The position numbers were made by a program, and so were the translations under genes. This document shows positions 56,198 to 63,982 of a stretch of DNA of 64,000 nt, in pieces. The DNA is taken from assembly GCA_947630755.1 (NCBI GenBank), contig CANRIU010000002.1, positions 46,899 through 110,898 of the forward strand. Reading direction: 5' to 3'. Below the pieces are notes generated by a model. It did no database searches. It worked only from the letters and a program-made list of their open reading frames with translations, and had not been told where the DNA came from. Origin of the DNA: an uncultured Oscillospiraceae bacterium. GTDB taxonomy: Bacteria; Bacillota; Clostridia; Oscillospirales; Oscillospiraceae. The stretch's first letter is position 1. Every line of letters begins with the position of its first letter.

Positions 56198-58672
56198 TTA
56201 GGAATTTGGTATGCAGGTATAGGTGAATTCCTTTGTGTCCACTGTGATCAATGTGCCGGCGGAGATGGGATAGGGCTTTGTGCGCCCCTCCTCAAGGGGT
56301 GAGCCGTTAAACTGTACGTTGTCCTTCCCGGCGTAGGACTTGACGTTCATTATGAGCATCCCCGAGCCGCCCGCGGCCTTGACCTGGAGCTGCGCCACGC
56401 CCGGCGCGCCCTGGGGCACGAACTTTATGGTGCCCCGCTCCGCCTTGTAGGGGATGATTGTGCTGGAGAGCTTCTTGACGTACTTGCCGTTTGCCGTCGC
56501 CGCGTGGACGCCCCGCTTGTTGGGCGAGCAGTCTATCGTCGGGCGGCGCTTCAGAGATTTCGGCAGGTATTTCTTGAAAGGCGGTATGTACCCCAGTATC
56601 AGAAGCACGATCGCCGCGATTATCAAAATCCTTATGACGAGCTGGAGGTTTCTCTCAAGCCATGTGCGGTTGTCGGTGACGCGCACAGACCCCTCGGCGC
56701 TACCGTCATAGCCCAGCAGCCCCTCCCCTCCCGGGTAGGAGACTGTGAAATCGTAGCCGTCATATATATCGTAGCTCATGAGCCCCGTGCGCAGGTTGGG
56801 ATAGAGCCTGTATTCTCCGATCTCCGAGCCCTTCTTCACTGTGAAGTCGCCGTACCTGGAGCTTCCGTCCCCATCGACGATCTCCACGTCCAGCAGCGGC
56901 ATCCTCTCCCAGTAGTCCGCGTCCGGCGCGTCGCCCTCAAAGCCCACCTTCACCGTTATGGCCTCGGAGTTGTCAAGCCCCTCTGTGGTGACGCTGTAAT
57001 CTGGGCTGTCGCCGACGGTGATGGATGTAACTCTCGTGCGCGAGTCGTTGACCTCGGCGTGGCCCTGCACCTCGCCGGCCCAGCTCGCCTCGCCCACCCT
57101 GGTGTCGAGCTTCACGGTGTAGTCAAAGCCCGTGTACTTCTCGTCGCTCAGTCCCCCGTCGGGTTCGGTGGGATAGATGAGGTAAACTCCCGGCTCGGGG
57201 CTCTTCTCCACCCGGGGCTGCCCGAACATATACGCGTTCTCCCCGGTTATGGCGACCTCCGGCAGCTCCAGCTGCGCCCACTGCTCCTCGGTGATGCCGC
57301 CGCTCACGTCCATTGTGAGCTCAATGGGCTCGCCGAAGCCCGCGCCGCCGTTGGAGACGGTGTAGGCCTTCTCCCCTACGCCGCCGCTGACATTAAAGCC
57401 CACGGCCTTGTCCTCGAAGATGCTGTAGGACAGGTGCGTTGAGACTGTGTGGTACTCAAGGTACCTGGCCTCGGCGTCTATCTCCAGCTCGCCCTCGGTG
57501 ATATGTATCCTGTCACCGGAGTGCACGTCCGTCAGCTCCTCGCCGTTGTTGGAGATAACGGCGGAGTATGTGACCTCCCCCAGAAGCTCGGACTCGTTCA
57601 CCCTCCTGTCGGTGCCCGCCTTCACGAGGCCGAAGGTTATGGTGTAGTCCCCGGTCTTGAGGTTCGTCATGCTCGTGACCTCCGCCCCGGTCATATCCTG
57701 CAAATAGGCGGCGATCTGGACGTTCGGCTTGTAGTAGACCTCTATCGTGTCCGCCCCGGACACATCCAGCGTGTATTTTCCGGAGTCAAAGTCGTCCTTG
57801 AAGGTCGCGATGCTCCCCTTAAGGTCCCGGGCCACGGTAAAGTCCGTCCTGTTTGTCGCCGCCTGCTCGGAATACTGGACGGTGACGGGCTGGGTGGAGC
57901 ACAGGTACTCCTTCCCGTTCTCCCCGGTTATCTTATTTACCGTCACGTTCGCGCCCTGGGCAAACACCACAAGCTCCCCCATGGGCACGTCAAACTCCAC
58001 TGTCCTGGCGGAGACGTTGACCTCCAGGCGGTGGCTGTTGAAGATCTGAGTGCAGATCTCGGTTATCTCGTGGAGGATCTCCCTGTTCGTCTCCGCCTTT
58101 TTGAAGAATATCCCGGCGGAGGTGTTCTCGGTTATGGCGTCGGCGTCCGGCCCCATTCCCAGGAACATCACGTTCACGTCCGCCGCCTTCTGGGCGAAGA
58201 AGCCGTCGATGTCGTTCACGTTCTGGAATTCTCCGTCGGTGAGCACCACCAGCCACTTCTCATCCGCCTTCAGCGCCTCAAGGTCCGAGTAGGCCTTCCT
58301 CACGGCGCCGAAGGGCGTGTTCCCCGCCCGGGACACGGTGTCGTGTATCTTTGAGACGTTCGTCTGCTGGCTGTCGGAACCCGAGAGGACCAGCTTCGGC
58401 CCCGCGGATGCGTTGGAGTCAAAGTCGCTCATGTAGTAGATGTTCATGGTGTCGTGCTCCCCAAGCAGCGCCGCGAACACCTCCATGGCGTACTTCGCCT
58501 GACACCATGTGTCCACGAGCTGCCCGCCGGAGGAGATCATGCTGCCGGAGTCGTCATAGACGAGATTTATCACCCTGTCAGGCTCGCTGGAGACAGCGGC
58601 GTTCACAGGCACGCAGCCTATCACCACCGCCGCGGCGAGGGCAAGGATCAGCAGGACTCTTTTTCTTCTCAT
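56198..58672 (-). CDS. secreted/membrane von Willebrand factor A domain protein
   Basis: Signal peptide MRRKRVLLILALAAAVVIGCVPVNAA; MIDAS VINLVYDDSGSM; WLVVLTDGEFQNV; TM near C-terminus. ATG 58687 is an alternative start. Confidence 0.8.
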   Translation of the reverse strand: MRRKRVLLILALAAAVVIGCVPVNAAVSSEPDRVINLVYDDSGSMISSGGQLVDTWCQAKYAMEVFAALLGEHDTMNIYYMSDFDSNASAGPKLVLSGSDSQQTNVSKIHDTVSRAGNTPFGAVRKAYSDLEALKADEKWLVVLTDGEFQNVNDIDGFFAQKAADVNVMFLGMGPDADAITENTSAGIFFKKAETNREILHEITEICTQIFNSHRLEVNVSARTVEFDVPMGELVVFAQGANVTVNKITGENGKEYLCSTQPVTVQYSEQAATNRTDFTVARDLKGSIATFKDDFDSGKYTLDVSGADTIEVYYKPNVQIAAYLQDMTGAEVTSMTNLKTGDYTITFGLVKAGTDRRVNESELLGEVTYSAVISNNGEELTDVHSGDRIHITEGELEIDAEARYLEYHTVSTHLSYSIFEDKAVGFNVSGGVGEKAYTVSNGGAGFGEPIELTMDVSGGITEEQWAQLELPEVAITGENAYMFGQPRVEKSPEPGVYLIYPTEPDGGLSDEKYTGFDYTVKLDTRVGEASWAGEVQGHAEVNDSRTRVTSITVGDSPDYSVTTEGLDNSEAITVKVGFEGDAPDADYWERMPLLDVEIVDGDGSSRYGDFTVKKGSEIGEYRLYPNLRTGLMSYDIYDGYDFTVSYPGGEGLLGYDGSAEGSVRVTDNRTWLERNLQLVIRILIIAAIVLLILGYIPPFKKYLPKSLKRRPTIDCSPNKRGVHAATANGKYVKKLSSTIIPYKAERGTIKFVPQGAPGVAQLQVKAAGGSGMLIMNVKSYAGKDNVQFNGSPLEEGRTKPYPISAGTLITVDTKEFTYTCIPNS

Positions 58673-58704
58673 CTCTTTATCCCCCATTTCAAAATGAAAA
58701 CGGC

Positions 58705-58734
58705 AAATAGCCGCCCTCTCCGGGCGCGCTATTT
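58705..58734 (-). promoter_or_regulatory. leader hairpin of the cargo operon
   Basis: aaatagccgccc-tctcc-gggcg(c)gctattt lies between the promoter and the vWA start codon. Confidence 0.55.
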
Positions 58735-58753
58735 TGACAAAAAACTACATACC

Positions 58754-58782
58754 AGTATAACAAGCTTTGTTGCGATTATCAA
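58754..58782 (-). promoter_or_regulatory. sigma-A-type promoter of the cargo operon
   Basis: Minus strand TTGATA (58782-58777), 17-bp spacer, TATACT (58759-58754). Confidence 0.65.
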
Positions 58783-58857
58783 GCAAAAAATGCATCCCCG
58801 GGCCGTCTTTTTTCTGCTAAAGTATTATGTAAACGTACCTTTCCGCCTTCCGCCCCG

Positions 58858-58886
58858 GAATTATCCGCATTTTTACAGCATATTAT
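58858..58886 (+). promoter_or_regulatory. possible sigma-E-type promoter for the small element ORF
   Basis: GAATTAT (58858-58864), 14-bp spacer, CATATTAT (58879-58886), compared with the remembered consensus KMATATT / CATACANT. Confidence 0.35.
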
Positions 58887-58915
58887 CCGCAATGCCCCTT
58901 GAGAGGAGGTGTAAT

Positions 58916-59095
58916 ATGGAAATAAAGACCGTGCTCCCCGAGGGAGATAAAGGGGAGCTTGAGCGCGCCGTCACAATGGTCCACTCCCGGCTCATCGTGT
59001 CAAAGGTCGCCTCCCTGCCCCTCCCAGCGGCGGAGAAACGAAAGCTCCTTAAAAGGCTCGCCCGCGCCCTCAGGAGCGAGCCCGGCAGGCCGTAA
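58916..59095 (+). CDS. small basic protein at element end, candidate recombination directionality factor
   Basis: 59 aa MEIKTVLPEGDKGELERAVTMVHSRLIVSKVASLPLPAAEKRKLLKRLARALRSEPGRP with strong RBS (GAGAGGAGGT); lies 66 bp from the attachment core. Confidence 0.55.
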   Translation: MEIKTVLPEGDKGELERAVTMVHSRLIVSKVASLPLPAAEKRKLLKRLARALRSEPGRP

Positions 59096-59154
59096 GCCCG
59101 TTTCCCCAAAGGCTCGGAAGGAGCTTTCGCCGCAGGACAGGGGCCGTAAAGAGA

Positions 59155-59172
59155 GTATAGCATTTTCTATAC
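59155..59172. other. attachment site at the sigK N-half junction (palindrome around core)
   Basis: gtatag-catttt-ctatac, perfect 6-bp inverted repeat flanking the core. Confidence 0.75.
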
Positions 59173-59485
59173 ATCTGCTGGCGTAGGTAGCCAGCCTCAC
59201 CCCCTTGTCCGGGCGGTAGGTGGATATGCCCTTTATGAGCCCGATGGTCCCTATGGAGATGAGATCGTCCTGGTCCCGGGTGCGGGTGTAGTATTTTTTG
59301 ATTATGTGGGCCACAAGGCGCAGGTTGTGCTCTATGAGCTTAGCCCGGGCCTCCTCGTCGCCCCGGGCGGCCCGCTCCACGCACTCCCTCTCCTCCGCCG
59401 CGGTGAGGGGTCTGGGGAAGGACCCCACGGGGTTTGCTATGCGTAAAAGCAGCAGCGGATAGGCGACGAGCGCCGCGAATGTCAT
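59162..59485 (-). CDS. sigK: RNA polymerase sigma-K, N-terminal half (split gene)
   Basis: MTFAALVAYPLLLLRIANPVGSFPRPLTAAEERECVERAARGDEEARAKLIEHNLRLVAHIIKKYY...DLISIGTIGLIKGISTYRPDKGVRLATYASRCIEN, SigK regions 1.2-2; the ORF then runs into unrelated sequence. Confidence 0.93.
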
Positions 59486-59585
59486 TGTGAGCAGAAGTCA
59501 TTCCTCCTTTAAAGCAGTATCTCAAAAACTTTATTCCGCCGCGATTTGTCCATATTCTTGTTTTTTATTTGATTTTTTTAAAAAT

Positions 59586-59908
59586 AACTTCCCCGACGGT
59601 GGAAGATTGCGCAGATTTCATGGAAATTCCGCCCGTTGACGTCCAAATTACGATTTTGATTTTTTGAAAATAACTCCCCGACGGTGGAAGATTGCGCAAA
59701 TTTCATGGAAATTCCGCCCGTTGACGTCCAAATTACGATTTTGATTTTTTTGAAAATAACTCCCCGACGGTGGAAGATTGCGCAGATTTCATGGAAATTC
59801 CGCCCGTTGACGTCCAAATTACGATTTTGATTTTTTGAAAATAACTCCCCGACGGTGGAAGATTGCGCAAATTTCATGGAAATTCCGCCCGTTGACGTCC
59901 AAATTACG
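59586..59908. repeat. four tandem copies of an 85/86-bp repeat
   Basis: gacggtggaagattgcgc starts at 59595, 59680, 59766, 59851 (spacing 85, 86, 85). Confidence 0.95.
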
Positions 59909-59921
59909 ATGGTGCTATAAT
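59892..59921 (+). promoter_or_regulatory. sigma-A-type promoter using the last repeat's TTGACG as -35
   Basis: TTGACG 59892-59897, 18-bp spacer, TATAAT 59916-59921. Confidence 0.6.
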
Positions 59922-59972
59922 AATTTTGGGGTAGAATATCCCAAAACCTTTAAATAAATCGGAGGTTTTTCC

Positions 59973-60956
59973 ATGAAAATTGCCATGCTTCTTGACAAAA
60001 TCATCTATAATCAGGTAATAAATCCGAAGACCGAAAAAAAGCTCTCGGACCTCGCCGTCCTCTCCTTCAACGAGACCCGTGAGAACGCCCCCGAGACCGT
60101 GAAGGCCGTGCTCCGCGACGCGGATTTCGCCATAACAAGCTGGGGCTGCCCGAAGCTCACCGCGGATATTCTCGACGAGGCGCCGAACCTCAGGCTCATC
60201 GCCCACGCCGCCGGCAGCGTCAAGGGCTTTGTCACCGACGAGCTTTACGACCGCGGCATAAAGGTCGTCTCCTCCGCCAAGATCCTCAGCACCGGGGTGT
60301 CGGAGACAGCGCTGGGGCTCACCATCGCCTCGGCGAAGAACTTCTTCCTTCTCAATGACGAGATACGCTCCGGCGGCTGGTCCCACACTGGCATCACGGA
60401 GCTCTACGACATAACCATCGGCATCGTGGGCTTCGGCTTTGCCGGGCTTCACTACGCGGAGCTGCTCCGGGCCTTTGAGGTGGAGGTCATAGCCTACGAC
60501 CCCGGTGTCAGCGCGGAGAAAATGGCACAGTACGGGGTCAAAAAGGTGGAGCTTGACGAGCTTTTCCGCCGCAGCCACATCGTCTCCCTCCACGCCCCCG
60601 AGCTGCCCTCCACCTACCACATGGTGGACGCGGCGCGGCTTGACTCCATGCGCGACGGGGCCATACTCATAAATACCGCCCGGGGCTCCCTTGTGGATGA
60701 GGACGCCCTCGCCGCGGCCCTCAGGTCCGGGAAGCTCAAGTGCGCCTGCCTCGATGTGACGAACCCCGAGCCCCCCGCCGCCGACAGCCCCCTGCGCTCC
60801 CTCCCCAACTGCTTTGTGACGCCGCACCTTGCCGGGCAGGCAAGCAACGGCCTCATGCGCCTTGGGGACCACTGCCACAGGCAGATAGTCAACCTTATAG
60901 AGGGCAAGCCCCTTGAGGGAGAGGTCACAAAAGAGATGCTCTCCACCATAGCGTAA
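59973..60956 (+). CDS. D-2-hydroxyacid dehydrogenase family protein
   Basis: 327 aa; ITIGIVGFGFAGLHYAELLRAFEVEVIAYDPG, SLHAPELPSTYHMVDAARLDSMRDGAILINTARGSLVDEDAL. Confidence 0.9.
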   Translation: MKIAMLLDKIIYNQVINPKTEKKLSDLAVLSFNETRENAPETVKAVLRDADFAITSWGCPKLTADILDEAPNLRLIAHAAGSVKGFVTDELYDRGIKVVSSAKILSTGVSETALGLTIASAKNFFLLNDEIRSGGWSHTGITELYDITIGIVGFGFAGLHYAELLRAFEVEVIAYDPGVSAEKMAQYGVKKVELDELFRRSHIVSLHAPELPSTYHMVDAARLDSMRDGAILINTARGSLVDEDALAAALRSGKLKCACLDVTNPEPPAADSPLRSLPNCFVTPHLAGQASNGLMRLGDHCHRQIVNLIEGKPLEGEVTKEMLSTIA

Positions 60957-62218
60957 TGTCGGTCATAGCTGATGCCGCCCTGGACTGGCGGCGGGAACCG
61001 CTGAACACGGGCTTCGGCTTCAAGGGCGGGGCGCTGACGGAGCTCTGGCAGGTGAAGTGCACGCTGAAAACCGACACCGGGCTTTCCGCCCGGGGGGAGA
61101 GCGTCCAGAGCGTGCTCTGGAGCGACGCCGCAGTCTACTCCATCTTCGGTCAGGAGGAGGGCAACTGCCTCATGCTGTTCCTCACCCGCTACGCACTCTC
61201 CCTTCTGCGGGGGATGGAGCTCACCGACCCCACGGAGATGCTCCGGGCAATACTGCCCTCCGTGCTCGAATACGGGCGGAGCATCACAGGGCTTTCCGCC
61301 TTAAGGGAGACCTTCGCCCTCAACGCCCTCACGGGCCTGGACTGGGCAATCTGGAGGCTTTACAGGATGGAGCGCGGCTTTCCCGACTTTGACGCTCTGA
61401 CGCGCCCCTTTACAGGGTATCTTCAGGGGCGCCAGCGGGCGCTGGGGAGCATACCCCTCATATCCTACGACACCTCCGACGAGGTAATAAGGGAGCTTGC
61501 CGGGACGGGCAGGTTCATATTCAAAATAAAGACAGGCTCCAACCCGGGAGGGCGCGGGGATCTCAGTGAGATGCTCCGCTGGGACATCGAAAGGCTCTCC
61601 CACATCCACTCCATCCTCGGCGGCATCGACACGCCCTGGACGGACAGCGGCCACCCCGCCTACTACCTGGACGCCAACGGCCGATACGACACCACGGAGC
61701 GGGTAATGGAGCTGCTTGACGCGGCCGGGAGCATGGGCGCACTTGACAGAATAGTACTTCTTGAGGAGCCCTTCGGCGAGGACAACCTTCAGGATGTCCG
61801 CTCCCTCCCCGTGCGCGTCGCCGGGGACGAGAGCGCCCACTCCGCCGCCGACGCGGTGCGCCTCATGGACGACTTCGGCTACTCGGCGATGGCCTTAAAG
61901 CCCATAGCAAAGACCCTGTCAGTCTCCCTGGAGGTGCTGGAGGCCGCGGGCAGGCGCGGCGTGCCCTGCTTTTGCGCGGACCTGACGGTGAATCCGGCGA
62001 TGGTGGAGGAGAACAGGCGCTTTGCCGCGGGGCTCAGCCCCATTCCCGGACTTCGCGCCGGGGCATTTGAGACAAACGGCGGGCAGAATTACCGAAACTG
62101 GGACAGGCTCTGCCGGGAAAGCCCCTCCTTCGGGCGGGACTGGACGGAGCTTCGCGGCGGGTTTTATCCGCTGTCCGATGAATATTACAAGCTTGACGGA
62201 ATGATTTGGAGTGATTAA
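60956..62218 (+). CDS. enolase-superfamily (mandelate racemase/muconate lactonizing type) enzyme
   Basis: 420 aa; FIFKIKTGS (KxK), YYLDANGRYD, VLLEEPFGED, VAGDESAHS, ALKP; start overlaps previous stop. Confidence 0.78.
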   Translation: MSVIADAALDWRREPLNTGFGFKGGALTELWQVKCTLKTDTGLSARGESVQSVLWSDAAVYSIFGQEEGNCLMLFLTRYALSLLRGMELTDPTEMLRAILPSVLEYGRSITGLSALRETFALNALTGLDWAIWRLYRMERGFPDFDALTRPFTGYLQGRQRALGSIPLISYDTSDEVIRELAGTGRFIFKIKTGSNPGGRGDLSEMLRWDIERLSHIHSILGGIDTPWTDSGHPAYYLDANGRYDTTERVMELLDAAGSMGALDRIVLLEEPFGEDNLQDVRSLPVRVAGDESAHSAADAVRLMDDFGYSAMALKPIAKTLSVSLEVLEAAGRRGVPCFCADLTVNPAMVEENRRFAAGLSPIPGLRAGAFETNGGQNYRNWDRLCRESPSFGRDWTELRGGFYPLSDEYYKLDGMIWSD

Positions 62219-63236
62219 GGTGGAAAAGGTGCGCTTTGCCGTTGTCGGCTGCGGGCAAATATCGAGCTTTCATACCGGAGCCATAGCCTCCTGTCCCGAC
62301 GCCGTTCTCTCCGGCGTCTACGACGCCCTCCCCGGTCGGGCGGAGGAGCTTGCCCGGCGTCTTGGCATCGCCGCCTTCCCCACGCTCGAGGCCATAGCCG
62401 GGAGCCCAGATGTGGACGCGGTCTGCGTCTGCACGCCCAGCGGCCTTCACGCCCCCGTGGCCCTTCAGATGCTCGCCGCCGGGAAGCACGTCCTTGTGGA
62501 AAAGCCCCTCGCCCTGACGGAGAGCGACTGCGACAGGCTCATCGACGCGGCCCGGCAAGGCGGCTTAAGGCTCGGCGTCATAAGCCAGCTCCGCTTCTCC
62601 CTCGCCGTCCGGCAGGTGAAGCGCGCCATGGACGCCGGGGCCATAGGAAGGCTCGTCAGCGCGGACCTCTACATGAAATACCACCGCAGCCAGAGCTACT
62701 ACGACAGCTCCGCCTGGCGCGGGACCCGGGCCATGGACGGCGGCGGGGCGCTTATGAATCAGGGCATCCACGGGGTGGACCTTCTCCAGTACCTGGCGGG
62801 ACCTGTGGAGAGCATCTTCGCACGCTCCGCGACACTGGCGCGGAATATCGAGGTGGAGGACACCATAAGTTGCGTCACCTCCTTCAAATCCGGGGCGCTG
62901 GGCGTTATCGAGGCCGCCACCTCCCTCCACAGCGGCTTTCCCCGGAGGCTGGAGCTTCTTGGGGACGCCGGGACCATAGTTTTGGAGGAGGACCGCATCG
63001 TCCACTGGGACGTGGACGGTCACGCCATTCCGGAGCTCACTCTGGAGGGGCTTCACGGAAGCTCCGACCCCATGAACATAAGCCGCGAGGGGCATGAGCG
63101 CCAGATAGCCAACTTCGCCGCCGCGATTCTTGGGCGGGAGGAGCTTCTGATCGACGGCGCGGAGGGCAAAAAGGCCGTGAAGCTCATCCTCTCCGCCTAC
63201 CGCTCCGCCTCCCTCGGCCTCCCGGTGAAGCTGTGA
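62211..63236 (+). CDS. Gfo/Idh/MocA family oxidoreductase
   Basis: 341 aa; FAVVGCGQISSFH, VDAVCVCTPSGLHAPVALQMLAAGKHVLVEKPLALTESDCD. Confidence 0.92.
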   Translation: MIKVEKVRFAVVGCGQISSFHTGAIASCPDAVLSGVYDALPGRAEELARRLGIAAFPTLEAIAGSPDVDAVCVCTPSGLHAPVALQMLAAGKHVLVEKPLALTESDCDRLIDAARQGGLRLGVISQLRFSLAVRQVKRAMDAGAIGRLVSADLYMKYHRSQSYYDSSAWRGTRAMDGGGALMNQGIHGVDLLQYLAGPVESIFARSATLARNIEVEDTISCVTSFKSGALGVIEAATSLHSGFPRRLELLGDAGTIVLEEDRIVHWDVDGHAIPELTLEGLHGSSDPMNISREGHERQIANFAAAILGREELLIDGAEGKKAVKLILSAYRSASLGLPVKL

Positions 63237-63345
63237 CCGCCCCGTAAGCCATTAAGCGTTATTCATTATAATTTAAAAATAATCTTGTGCAGTATTGAGC
63301 GGTTGACTGTTCGGCAAATCGGGAGTTGAAGGAGAAAAATACACA

Positions 63346-63861
63346 TTGCTTTTTATAAAGAGCTTAGAAACGCCAAGATTGTTTATTCGTTCCTGGCAGA
63401 AGTCCGATAAGGACTTTACGCTGTCTCTATGGGGAGACAAAGAAAACGGAAAATACATGATCGACCCTGTCCGTGAGAACATGGATGAAGCGTATCTCAA
63501 ATGTGTCGATGAGATGGAGGACAACCCCGAGGGATATTATCTGATTGTTGAATGGAAAGAGGACAGTACGCCTGTCGGTACCTGCTGCATATTCCCTGAA
63601 AACGGGAATTACGACATCGGGTACTGCATCTCAAAAGATCATTGGAGGGAAGGCCTCGGAACCGAAGTGGTTGATGCTGTCATTCGCTGGCTCAAGGCAG
63701 AGGGCGGCAAGTCTGTCACGGGAGAAGTGGCAGATGCCAATATTGCGTCGGTTTCGCTTCTTCACAAATTCGGGTTTTCGGAGGACAGAAAAACGCGATA
63801 TAAAAAATGGGGAGAAGAGACCTGGTTTGATGCCCATTATTTTAAGCTGAACATAGAGTGA
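63346..63861 (+). CDS. GNAT family N-acetyltransferase (RimJ/RimL-like)
   Basis: 171 aa, TTG start with GGAG; LETPRLFIRSWQKSD, IGYCISKDHWREGLGTEVVDAVIRWL. Confidence 0.85.
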   Translation: MLFIKSLETPRLFIRSWQKSDKDFTLSLWGDKENGKYMIDPVRENMDEAYLKCVDEMEDNPEGYYLIVEWKEDSTPVGTCCIFPENGNYDIGYCISKDHWREGLGTEVVDAVIRWLKAEGGKSVTGEVADANIASVSLLHKFGFSEDRKTRYKKWGEETWFDAHYFKLNIE

Positions 63862-63920
63862 GCATCCTGCTCTGCACAACCGGATTTCCGAATTATCGCA
63901 GCATTACAAATCCATTAGTG

Positions 63921-63982
63921 AAAAAAGGGGCTGTGAAAAAAAGAGCATCAACAAGTTCAGCTTTTCACAGCCCCTGTTTTTT
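63921..63982 (+). terminator. terminator-like long inverted repeat
   Basis: aggggctgtgaaaa ... ttttcacagcccct followed by a T tract. Confidence 0.6.

Larger units (their letters stand above)
35848..59165 (-). mobile_element. skin-like sigK intervening element, about 23.3 kb
   Basis: The two sigK halves flank it; shared 5-bp core AAATG (minus strand) at 35852-35848 and 59165-59161; serine recombinase at one end; deletion restores SigK in frame. Confidence 0.92.

Noticed and set aside
35853-59160. Ordinary prophage
   Set aside because: No capsid, terminase, tail or lysis genes were recognised among the cargo, and insertion is exactly in sigK with a reconstructable frame.
59000-59485. Free-standing 161-aa sigma factor-like ORF
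   Set aside because: SigK similarity stops exactly at the core; the last 53 residues are run-on into the element, antisense to the small ORF.
59578-59877. 99-aa minus ORF with internal repeats (MKFAQSSTVGELFSKNQ...)
   Set aside because: Produced by the 85/86-bp tandem repeats; the frame changes between copies and there is no RBS.
59586-59908. CRISPR array
   Set aside because: The whole 85/86-bp unit is repeated; there are no unique spacers and no cas genes.
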